Positions 1-6,936 of a stretch of 13,743 nucleotides of DNA are shown here, piece by piece. The notes under the pieces were generated by a model. The model had not been told where the DNA came from and ran no database searches. It worked only from the letters and a program-made list of their open reading frames with translations. The stretch comes from Bdellovibrionaceae bacterium UBA2466. GTDB lineage: Bacteria > Bdellovibrionota > FAC87 > UBA2466. Numbering within the stretch: the stretch's first letter is position 1; every line of letters starts with the position of its first letter. The stretch covers positions 1 to 13,743 of the forward strand of contig DDPO01000043.1 in NCBI GenBank assembly GCA_002342225.1, given 5' to 3'. The position numbers and the translations under genes are program-made.

Positions 1-1
1 C

Positions 2-409
2 GCTGAGGGATGGCCGTTTCAAAGTGCTTATGAAACAGTTTACGGGCAGACTTGGAGAGTAGTTTTGGCCTCTTTCATTGCATTTTTCGCTGGAGAATTT
101 ACCAATTCCTACGTCTTGGCAAAAATGAAGATGTGGACCCAAGGCAAATTACTATGGACTCGCACTATTGGGTCGACTATCGCTGGTGAAGCAGTAGACT
201 CTCTAATATTCTATCCCATCGCATTTCTTGGAACTTGGCAGCATCACTTAGTTGTAAAAGTGATGGTGACCAATTATCTTCTGAAGGTTCTTTGGGAAAT
301 TGTGATGACGCCCGTCACTTATCGACTTGTAAATTTTCTAAAAAGAGCTGAGTGCGAAGACTACTTTGATTGGAAAACTAACTTTAATCCCTTTAAATTG
401 GACTCATAA
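2..409 (+). CDS. yhhQ: Queuosine precursor transporter (YhhQ/DUF165 family), 5' end outside window
   Basis: Inner-membrane transporter thought to import queuosine precursors (preQ0/preQ1) for tRNA queuosine synthesis. The frame is open from base 2 without a start, so only the last 135 residues are present; a TTG at 65 is internal, because the upstream codons (AEGWPFQSAYETVYG) still match the family. The hallmark stretch is clear: AGEFTNSYVLAKMK, then WTQGKLLWTRTIGST, then GEAVDSLIFYP, followed by a hydrophobic segment and the usual C-terminal NFLKRAE and acidic/aromatic tail ending in NPFKL. At least three membrane segments are visible. The next gene starts 5 nt downstream and is another tRNA-modification gene, so the two are probably co-transcribed. 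The family call is firm; the exact substrate is from family knowledge. Confidence 0.92.
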   Translation, partial: AEGWPFQSAYETVYGQTWRVVLASFIAFFAGEFTNSYVLAKMKMWTQGKLLWTRTIGSTIAGEAVDSLIFYPIAFLGTWQHHLVVKVMVTNYLLKVLWEIVMTPVTYRLVNFLKRAECEDYFDWKTNFNPFKLDS

Positions 410-414
410 AATTC

Positions 415-1395
415 TTGAATCACTACCTGAAAAAAGGAGAGCCTGCTCTCATTTTAGCTCCAATGGAGGGGGTGACCGATTTCCCCATGCGAGCTTTGTT
501 GACGGAGTTGGGCGGTTTTAGTTTTTGTATCTCTGAATTTATTAGAGTGACTCAAGAAATCTTACCTGAAAAAGTCTTGCATCGATTCATTCCAGAGTTA
601 AAAAACGGTGGAAAAACAGATTCTGGTTGCCCTGTGTTTGCACAGATTTTGGGTGGGAATCCATGGCGCATGGCTGAAACAGCTCGTTCATTGGTGTCTC
701 AAGGTGCTTTGGGGATTGATATTAATTTTGGTTGTCCCGCCCCCATTGTAAATAGAAATGATGGTGGAGCTGTTATTTTAAAAGAACCTCATCGAATCAA
801 AGAAATCATAAAATCGGTCAGAAGCTCTGTACCTAGCGATATTCCAGTTTCAGCAAAAGTAAGATTGGGGTGGGAAAATCCTACTGAAATATATCGTATA
901 TCAGAAGCTGTTATAGAAGGTGGGGCTTCATGGTTGACCATTCATGCACGAACTCGATCTCAAGGCTATGCTAAACCAGTTCATTGGGAGTTGATTGGAG
1001 AAATAAGAAAAAATTTTCCAATACCTGTGATTGCCAATGGAGATATCTGGTCTTTGGAAGATTTTAGAAAGTGCCGTGAAGTGACAGGTTGCGAACATTT
1101 CATGTTGGGCAGAGGAGCGCTTGGAGAGCCAACTTTAGCGCTTCAAATTTGTAGAGAGCTAGGAATCAGTTCTAAAACAACAGCCCAGCTGGAAGAATAT
1201 GCTGACTTTCGAGAGAGATGGGTCCCTCTTTTTAAAAGATTCGTTGAGCTGGGAGAACCTCAAGCAATAAGTCCCCACTATACTGTTCGTCGAATCAAGC
1301 AATGGTTGAATCTTGCCTCTCGAACGAGAGATATAACTTGGGCCGAACCGATAAAACGAGCGACTAATTTGGCCGAGATTTGGGAAGCATTTTAA
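415..1395 (+). CDS. dusC: tRNA-dihydrouridine synthase, DusC-like
   Basis: FMN- and NADPH-dependent enzyme that reduces a uridine in the tRNA D-loop to dihydrouridine. The 326-residue protein has the full TIM barrel and C-terminal helical domain: FMN-site motif LAPMEGVTD (14-22), catalytic cysteine C107 in INFGCPAPIVNRNDGGA, SAKVRLGW, the HARTR motif, IANGDI and MLGRGAL. The tail HYTVRRIKQWLNLASR and the early CISEFIRV resemble E. coli DusC (U16) more than DusA or DusB, so that subtype is likely but not certain. The first ATG (463) lies inside the FMN motif, so translation must begin upstream; TTG at 415 is the only reasonable start, although no Shine-Dalgarno precedes it and an AAGGAGA lies just inside the gene. 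The 3' end overlaps the convergent transporter gene by 32 nt. Confidence 0.93.
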   Translation: MNHYLKKGEPALILAPMEGVTDFPMRALLTELGGFSFCISEFIRVTQEILPEKVLHRFIPELKNGGKTDSGCPVFAQILGGNPWRMAETARSLVSQGALGIDINFGCPAPIVNRNDGGAVILKEPHRIKEIIKSVRSSVPSDIPVSAKVRLGWENPTEIYRISEAVIEGGASWLTIHARTRSQGYAKPVHWELIGEIRKNFPIPVIANGDIWSLEDFRKCREVTGCEHFMLGRGALGEPTLALQICRELGISSKTTAQLEEYADFRERWVPLFKRFVELGEPQAISPHYTVRRIKQWLNLASRTRDITWAEPIKRATNLAEIWEAF

Positions 1396-2266
1396 CTGCA
1401 CCTAGAGCACTGAAAAGAATTAACGAGGCGCCAAGCCATTGCAAAAATCCCATTCGTTCTCCTAAAAGAAAAAAAGCAAAAAGTGCTGCAAATGGAGATT
1501 CTAGCAGGAAAAGCATACTCACTGTAGATGACGGGAGAACTTTTTGAGATCTTACTTGTATTAGAAATGCCAGAAGAGTAGATGCGAATGAAAGTATCAA
1601 CATAGCCATCAAAATTTTTGCTGAAATTGGGAATTTGGGTATGGGCTCGAATGGTATGGCAAGGGCAATAGGGATTAACCCAGCCCAAAATGTTTGAAAA
1701 ACATTGAAAACGAAGGCCGATCCGATCTTGGGGACCTGTTTTTCAAGGAAAACAATCTGTGAGGAAGCCATGAAGGCGCAAACAAGTGTGAGGAGATCTC
1801 CGAAATTCCAACTTCCACCTTTAAACTCACAAATAAGGGCAGAGCCTACTAGCGCCGTCATTACCCACAGTAAGTGGAGTTTGTTGATTTTAGTTTTTAA
1901 AAGCAAGAGTTCTAGAAAAGGAACAAAGACAATATAAAGAACTGTGATAAAACCACTTTTGGTCACTGACGTATAGGCCAAGCCCGCAGTTTGAAAAACT
2001 AGAGTTCCACTGAGAAAAAATCCAGGCCAAGCAGCTAAAAAGAACTGTTCACGATTGAAATGTGTCTTTAGTTGAGGGGTTGCTAAAATCACGGGAACTG
2101 CAAAAATAAATGCTAGATAAAACCGAATAGCATTCGTCCAGAAAGGGCCGGCAAAATCTAAAGCCCATCGTGCGCAAACAAAACCAAAGCCCCAAATGCT
2201 AGCAGCAAAAATAAGTTCTAAAGCCGCTTGTTTAGGACTTGGATTGGATTTGAGCCTCTTGATCAT
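1364..2266 (-). CDS. EamA/DMT-family transporter
   Basis: Ten-helix inner-membrane transporter of the drug/metabolite superfamily, 300 residues, the usual length. Two homologous EamA halves are visible (about 13-150 and 160-295). The first opens with ELIFAASIWGFGFVCARWAL, and the second ends with the typical LLESPFAALFAFFLLGERMGFLQWLGASLI, the signature of the last two helices. Members export amino acids, metabolites or drugs; the sequence does not reveal the substrate. The ATG at 2266 lies 11 nt after the stop of the FHA-TPR gene, without a clear Shine-Dalgarno, so it is probably the last gene of that operon and may rely on translational coupling. Its 3' end runs 32 nt into the convergent dus gene. 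Confidence 0.9.
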   Translation of the reverse strand: MIKRLKSNPSPKQAALELIFAASIWGFGFVCARWALDFAGPFWTNAIRFYLAFIFAVPVILATPQLKTHFNREQFFLAAWPGFFLSGTLVFQTAGLAYTSVTKSGFITVLYIVFVPFLELLLLKTKINKLHLLWVMTALVGSALICEFKGGSWNFGDLLTLVCAFMASSQIVFLEKQVPKIGSAFVFNVFQTFWAGLIPIALAIPFEPIPKFPISAKILMAMLILSFASTLLAFLIQVRSQKVLPSSTVSMLFLLESPFAALFAFFLLGERMGFLQWLGASLILFSALGAVKMLPKSRPN

Positions 2267-2277
2267 TTAAACAATTG

Positions 2278-3945
2278 CTATTTCTTGTTGAGAGGACTGG
2301 TTTCAGCGGGGGAACTGCCTGGTTCACGATTTTTAAGGTTTAAATCTTGATATGCGGAATTGTCCTCCTTTGAAATGAGTGGTGCGCCAATTAGAAGGGG
2401 GTGAGAACAGCTGGGTTTGAAGCCATATTGACAGGATTGTCTCAAAAAATTTTCAGCTTCGGCGAGTTGGTTTTGTTGCATGCTGATATTCCCCATTAAA
2501 TTTAAGGCTTCCGAATACAAGGGTTCAGTGGGCTCCTTGGCTAAAATGTTCATGACTTTTTGGAGGTAGGGAACTGCCTCTAAGAATTTCTTATCATTGA
2601 ATCTTAAGTAAGCAAAATTCATCAGCGCTTTGGCTGATTTGGGGTTAGCTTTTAACCATGATTCAAGAGCTATTGTGGCTTCCAGAGAAGATGAGTGGGT
2701 TAATTTGAGATAAACTAACCGGTCATAAATCCAGTCATCCTTGGGAGATAAAGACAACCCTTTTTTTAAAATCTCTTCGGCTTGTCGTGCAGTTTCATTG
2801 TTTTTGTTGCTTGAATAAAGAATATGAGACTCTAATTTAAACCCAATGGGGTCGTTGGGAGCTTTTTTGGTTTGAAGCTCTTTCGCCCATTTCAGAGCTT
2901 TTTCTGTGTTTGGTTCGAGTTCCGGATAATCTAAAAGCAATTCTCCCGTTTGAATAAAAATATTAGGCTTGGCGTTTCCCGAATCTAAAAGTGGAATGAA
3001 ATCGGCAAACAATTTTGTGGCATCCTGTTTTTTATTTAAAATCCAGTAGAGTCGAATAAGTCGAGGATAAGTAATTAATTGCACGGGGGCCAGTTTTAAG
3101 GAGCGACGGTAAGCATCGACTGAAAGATCAAACTTGTTTTGTTTAAAATAAACATTGCCCAGCAACACAAGTGGTACCGAGTGATTTGGAAAAGCTTTTT
3201 GTGCTTCGATACAGGCTGTTTTGGCGTCGTCGAGACGTTTTTCATCCGTGAGAGATGTTACTTGAGTTACGTAGTCCTCAAGAGTTTTATTGGATATAGA
3301 TCTTCTGGGAGAGTCGCTTAGTTTGACAAGAAGAACCACAAGGAATGCTAGGCTGATTGCTCCTACCTGTATTGCTCGACGAGGTCGGATTACTTGTTTC
3401 GAAGAGTTCACCTGAGGAGAGTTTATGTTTACTGCAGGTTCGCTGGTGCTATGAGATGCAGCTAGGTTTTTTGAGTCTTTGGAATCGGGTGAGACGGGCT
3501 GAGCAGCAATCATCTCAGAGTTTGATGAAAATCGAGAAGGGCCAGCTAATGAGACCGAACTCGATTTTGAAAGTTGGCCTTCTTGTTTAAATTGAGCTAA
3601 GGTCCCTATTTCCGTTTGGGATTCGTGTTCTAACTGGCAGTCAAAAACAGTGTGGCCCACTTTGAGACGATCTCGGTCTTTCAATACGCCAGACTTCCTA
3701 AGCTCGCCATTCACGAGCGTTCCATTGGTACTTCCTAAATCGGTGAAGGTGAGTTCTCCATTTTTTTCATTCCATTCGAGAGCAACATGGGCTCGAGAGA
3801 CTTGAAGGTCGTTCAAGACGATGTCGGCTTGCCCACGCCCGATGATGACATAGCTCTTTTTCAGGGAAATTATTTTCCCTTTGTCTCTATTGTCTTTTCC
3901 TTCAATAACAACAAGGCGTGCGTTTTTTTCTCGAGAAGCTGCCAT
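2278..3945 (-). CDS. FHA domain - transmembrane - TPR protein
   Basis: Predicted membrane scaffold of 555 residues. Residues 10-108 form an FHA (phosphothreonine-binding) domain with its key residues intact: IIGRG (35-38), VSRAHV (49-54) and GSTNGTLVN (71-79). A Ser-rich, low-complexity linker (about 110-188) leads to one hydrophobic helix (191-209, after the basic RPRR), then TPR repeats from about 235 to 510. Good repeat matches are at 260-287 (LLGNVYFKQNKFDLSVDAYRR), 440-467 and 481-507. With this layout the FHA domain would be cytoplasmic and the TPRs periplasmic, linking kinase signalling to the envelope. A TTG lies directly before the ATG; I prefer ATG 3945. No Shine-Dalgarno is visible. 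The gene sits 90 bp downstream of the bactofilin gene. The partner is unknown, and no Ser/Thr kinase is in the window. Confidence 0.88.
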   Translation of the reverse strand: MAASREKNARLVVIEGKDNRDKGKIISLKKSYVIIGRGQADIVLNDLQVSRAHVALEWNEKNGELTFTDLGSTNGTLVNGELRKSGVLKDRDRLKVGHTVFDCQLEHESQTEIGTLAQFKQEGQLSKSSSVSLAGPSRFSSNSEMIAAQPVSPDSKDSKNLAASHSTSEPAVNINSPQVNSSKQVIRPRRAIQVGAISLAFLVVLLVKLSDSPRRSISNKTLEDYVTQVTSLTDEKRLDDAKTACIEAQKAFPNHSVPLVLLGNVYFKQNKFDLSVDAYRRSLKLAPVQLITYPRLIRLYWILNKKQDATKLFADFIPLLDSGNAKPNIFIQTGELLLDYPELEPNTEKALKWAKELQTKKAPNDPIGFKLESHILYSSNKNNETARQAEEILKKGLSLSPKDDWIYDRLVYLKLTHSSSLEATIALESWLKANPKSAKALMNFAYLRFNDKKFLEAVPYLQKVMNILAKEPTEPLYSEALNLMGNISMQQNQLAEAENFLRQSCQYGFKPSCSHPLLIGAPLISKEDNSAYQDLNLKNREPGSSPAETSPLNKK

Positions 3946-4035
3946 CAAGTTAAGTATCGGTATATTTGGCAGATTTAATTAATGATATCGTTCTGTTTAG
4001 CGCTGTGCATTACTGCGTTGATCCGCTTCAATAAA

Positions 4036-4443
4036 TTAGGCTGCTTCGGGGCGGTGAGAGTGTTGGGAGGGTGACCAATGCATCAAGATGTCAGACTCTA
4101 GCAGTGCTCCCGGGCGAATCTCTATTTTTGGACAAGTCAAATTGCCTGAAATCACAGCAGTTTCCAAAATGATGATTTTGGAGGATGAAAATAGATTTCC
4201 TTCAACCCTACCTCCAATAATGAGCAATCCTTGGGAAGAGATGTCACCTCTGACCCATCCGGATTTACCGAGAGTGAGCGTTTCGTGTGATTGCTGATAA
4301 ACGTTGCCTTCAATTAACCCCAAAATGTAGCACTGTGAACAAAATGAAACCGAGCCTTGAGTGCGAGTTCCTTCTGCGATTACTGTGAAAGAAAGGCTTT
4401 CAGTTAGCATAGGCTTCACCCAAGTCGATAGTTTTTCGTTCAT
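4036..4443 (-). CDS. Bactofilin (polymer-forming cytoskeletal protein, DUF583)
   Basis: Small beta-helical cytoskeletal protein that polymerises without nucleotide at the inner face of the membrane and positions cell-wall enzymes. The 135 residues show the right-handed beta-helix pattern of the family: spaced turns with hydrophobic pairs and conserved glycines, such as TVIAEGTRTQGSV (20-32), LIEGNVY, LTLGKSGWVRGDIS, LLIIGGRVEGNLF and AVISGNLTCPKIEIRPGALLES (96-117), followed by a short disordered tail. There are two possible starts. ATG 4443 overlaps the upstream gene by 44 nt. ATG 4410 (residue 12) gives an 11-nt overlap (ATG to TGA) and still keeps the whole beta-helix, which would suit translational coupling. 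Tight linkage to the upstream membrane protein suggests that protein is its partner. Confidence 0.85.
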   Translation of the reverse strand: MNEKLSTWVKPMLTESLSFTVIAEGTRTQGSVSFCSQCYILGLIEGNVYQQSHETLTLGKSGWVRGDISSQGLLIIGGRVEGNLFSSSKIIILETAVISGNLTCPKIEIRPGALLESDILMHWSPSQHSHRPEAA

Positions 4444-5206
4444 GATGAGTCAGGTTTTTCCTGGAGTCGAAAAGATAGACATTGATGGCCAGAGGCCGAA
4501 GCAGTTTAGTGACTTTGAAGTTAAGCGAAGCGCTTAGAGTTTTTGAAAACTTGAAGGGTCGTTTTTCTAGACTTGAAATGTCAGTGTTGCTGAATTCATC
4601 TCGCGTATTGTAGCCAGGATATAAAATAAATTGTTTTCTTTGTTGAACACTAATGACTCTAGAGCCGATTCTTGGTACTTCGGTTTCCAGAACAATCAAA
4701 AGTTCCCCTTGAGAAATTCCACTGCCTGAAGGTACTAGTTCTAGTTTTACAGCACAGTTATCTGCTTGACACTCGGAGCTCAAACTACCGATTCTTGCTG
4801 CAACAGGGGATTGCCCAAGGCCCATCCACGAGTCTTGAGGTTTTTTGGGTGTTCCGGTTTCAGATTGAGCTGAGCGACTTACGGAAATATTTTCTACGGC
4901 CTGATCTTCGATCAGCTGAACGGTGTAACCCAACTGTCGGTTCAGCATTAAACTCTCAGGTTCCGAAAGAGTTTTTAATTGCAATTTTAGTCGAGTTTCC
5001 AATATCTCAGCTTGAAGTTTTCGGTTGTTTTCAAGTTCTCGAAAGAAGAATAAAGTTCCCCACAAAAGAAATAGGAAAACGAAGCTTGTCCAACTGATAA
5101 CCTGTGTGACTTGGTGGAGATCAATTTTGAAAGAGAACGGCTCACCCTCCTGAGGCTGAACAAAAAGTTGCACTAGGTTGCGAGACGATCTTTTGTCTGG
5201 TTTCAT
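4400..5206 (-). CDS. Single-pass membrane protein with periplasmic domain, bactofilin-linked, unknown function
   Basis: No family recognised with confidence. The 268-residue protein has a basic cytoplasmic N-terminus (1-35), one transmembrane helix (about 38-55, rich in F/L/W), a charged probable coiled coil (56-82, ELENNRKLQAEILETRLKLQ), a Ser/Pro-rich linker (about 105-140) and a beta-rich C-terminal periplasmic region (145-262) with two close cysteines (C146, C151) that might form a disulfide. The N-terminal plan (strand-like NLVQLFVQPQEGEPFSFKI, then helix, then coiled coil) recalls the M23 endopeptidases encoded beside bactofilins, but no HxxxD or HxH peptidase motif is present. It is the first gene of the minus-strand operon; ATG 5206 has no strong Shine-Dalgarno. 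Its 3' end overlaps the bactofilin start. A bactofilin-anchored envelope role is inference. Confidence 0.75.
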   Translation of the reverse strand: MKPDKRSSRNLVQLFVQPQEGEPFSFKIDLHQVTQVISWTSFVFLFLLWGTLFFFRELENNRKLQAEILETRLKLQLKTLSEPESLMLNRQLGYTVQLIEDQAVENISVSRSAQSETGTPKKPQDSWMGLGQSPVAARIGSLSSECQADNCAVKLELVPSGSGISQGELLIVLETEVPRIGSRVISVQQRKQFILYPGYNTRDEFSNTDISSLEKRPFKFSKTLSASLNFKVTKLLRPLAINVYLFDSRKNLTHHERKTIDLGEAYAN

Positions 5207-5276
5207 AGGTACAAAGGCTTGAATTTTTATTAATTGACTAAAGAACTAACTAGAAGAGTAACAACTGTAGGATTAC

Positions 5277-5309
5277 TATAATTATACCTAGTTTCAGGGG
5301 GGAAACGAA
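5277..5309. promoter_or_regulatory. Divergent promoter region with palindromic -10 (membrane protein operon / murJ)
   Basis: The 10-bp palindrome TATAATTATA (5277-5286) places a perfect -10 hexamer TATAAT on both strands. On the minus strand a weak -35 (TTCGTT, 5309-5304) sits at 17-bp spacing, giving a leader of about 70 nt before ATG 5206. On the plus strand no good -35 is visible at 16-18 bp. The site lies in the 188-bp gap between the two divergent genes, the longest gene-free stretch of the window. Nothing else firm is seen in that gap except G-rich runs at 5297-5322. Confidence 0.35.
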
Positions 5310-5394
5310 GTGAACTTTGGGGGTGTAAATTAATGTCAGGGTCCCAAATAGACCAAAACCTATCTAACCCTTTGTTTATGCAAAAGGCCAAGTC

Positions 5395-6936
5395 GTGACA
5401 CAAGAGATTAAAAAAAATATAAGGCGGGCTAGTGGAATAATGGCTGCCAGCGTTATTTTGTCGCGAGTCATAGGTTTTTTTCGCGAGTGGGTTTTCACTC
5501 AAACGTTGGGTGCATCGGCTATGACCGATGTTTATCTATCCTCTTTTGTCATTCCTGATTTTTTAAATTACCTCATGGCTGCTGGGGCTTTGAGCATTTC
5601 ACTTATTCCAATCCTGTCAGAATGTTTGAATCATGAAGATAAAAATCTGACTGAGAACGTTTTTAGAACTGTATCCACCGTCATGGGAATCTTATTAATA
5701 TCTCTCATTTTTTTGGGAGAGGTTTTTGCGGATACTTTGGGAAGTTGGGTGGCTCCAGGATACAACTTAGAGCAAAAGGTACTTTTGTCGAAGTTATTGA
5801 GAGTTGTTTTACCCGCACAGTTTTTTTTCTATTGGGGGGGACTTGCGATGAGTGTTCAGCAAACTCATGGCAAATTTATATACTCTGCTCTGTCACCTAT
5901 TTTGTACAACCTTGGAATTATTCTTTGTGGACTGATTTTTTATCAGACCCAAGGGGTAATGGGGTTTAGCATTGGAGTTTTAGTGGGAAGTTTTTTCGGA
6001 CATGGTGTTTTGCAGTGGTGGGGGCTTAAAAGGTTGGGTTACTCATGTCTCCCAAAATTGGACTTTTCGGAAAACGTCGTCAAGCGGTTCAAGAAATATT
6101 TGTGGGTTACTTTTCCTATTATGTTGAGCTTTTCGTTAGTGGTAACAGATGAATGGATCTCTAAATACTTTGGTAGCTTTTTGCAGGCAAAAGCAGTGAG
6201 TTATCTTTCCTATGCTAGAACCGAGATGCGAATTCCTATTGCCATCATCGGTCAAGCGGCTGGAATGGCAAGCTTTCCTTATTTGAGCCGCCTTTGGTCT
6301 GAGAAAAAATTCTCTGAGTATGTTGATACGCTTTTGGGGGAGATTTTAAAGCTGTGGGCCTTGGGTCCTATCGCTGCTGCTTTCGTGGTATTTTATGCAA
6401 CTTCACTCACTCATTGTATATATGGCGGAGGAAAACTTACCGTTTTTGATCTCAACGAGACTGCTTCTGTATTAGAAATATTTGGAACTGGGATATTTTT
6501 CTGGGCTAGTCAAATTCTTTTATCTCGAGGTTTCTACGCTGCTCAGCGCACTTGGTTGCCATCGGTGCTTGGTACTTTGCTCAGTGCTTTGATGGTGCCC
6601 GTCTATTTTTACTTATCGAATAAGTACTCTTATCGAGGATTAGCTATGGCGGGCACGATAGGAATTTTTCTTTATTGTTGGATTCTCTGGATAATGCTCC
6701 GAGGACATATCGCTCAAGTTGTTCCCGGATATGATTACAAGACTTTTTATCACTTTCTTTTAAAGTGGAGTGGAGTCATTGTTGTCGCTGCCTTTGTTTG
6801 TTTTGGATTGTCGAAGCTTGGAATCTATCAGGGAACTCGATTTTCAGCTTTTGCCGATTTGTGTCTAGGGGCCCTAGTTGTAGGCGGCGGGACTCTATGG
6901 AGTCTAAGGACGATGACGCCCAAAGATTTTTTCTAA
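5395..6936 (+). CDS. murJ: MurJ/MviN-family lipid flippase, atypical
   Basis: Polytopic inner-membrane protein of the MOP superfamily; MurJ flips lipid II for peptidoglycan synthesis. It has 513 residues, about the length of E. coli MurJ (511), with hydrophobic segments compatible with 14 helices. The N-terminal part aligns without gaps to E. coli MurJ from memory: SRVIGFFRE (23-31, keeps R24 of E. coli as R30) and MTD (43-45, keeps D39). R52, R53 and E57 of E. coli become N58, Y59 and A63, and the R270 position is T276 ([10 protein letters not shown]). [11 protein letters not shown] (379-389) matches the conserved GFYS..D.K.P region. The start is GTG 5395 with AAAAGG 7 nt upstream; the ATG at 5440 would cut into helix 1. 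It could be a true divergent MurJ or a paralogue with another lipid-linked substrate. Its 3' end overlaps the mutase gene by 33 nt. Confidence 0.88.
   Translation: MTQEIKKNIRRASGIMAASVILSRVIGFFREWVFTQTLGASAMTDVYLSSFVIPDFLNYLMAAGALSISLIPILSECLNHEDKNLTENVFRTVSTVMGILLISLIFLGEVFADTLGSWVAPGYNLEQKVLLSKLLRVVLPAQFFFYWGGLAMSVQQTHGKFIYSALSPILYNLGIILCGLIFYQTQGVMGFSIGVLVGSFFGHGVLQWWGLKRLGYSCLPKLDFSENVVKRFKKYLWVTFPIMLSFSLVVTDEWISKYFGSFLQAKAVSYLSYARTEMRIPIAIIGQAAGMASFPYLSRLWSEKKFSEYVDTLLGEILKLWALGPIAAAFVVFYATSLTHCIYGGGKLTVFDLNETASVLEIFGTGIFFWASQILLSRGFYAAQRTWLPSVLGTLLSALMVPVYFYLSNKYSYRGLAMAGTIGIFLYCWILWIMLRGHIAQVVPGYDYKTFYHFLLKWSGVIVVAAFVCFGLSKLGIYQGTRFSAFADLCLGALVVGGGTLWSLRTMTPKDFF

Noticed and set aside
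437..450. Inverted repeat GAGAGC-CT-GCTCTC next to an AAGGAGA just inside the dus gene
   Set aside because: It lies in the coding sequence before the essential FMN motif, and the only downstream ATG would cut that motif, so it is not a better start signal; a hairpin this short can occur by chance.
4672..5097. Open plus-strand frame of 141 codons
   Set aside because: It is antisense to the membrane protein gene, whose overlap with bactofilin and clear topology make it the real gene.
5297..5340. G-rich runs in the divergent gap as a possible G-quadruplex
   Set aside because: Only three separate runs of three or more G are present, with long loops; four are needed.
5230..5502. Open minus-strand frame of 90 codons across the divergent gap
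   Set aside because: It is antisense to the murJ start, is low in recognisable structure and covers the promoter region.
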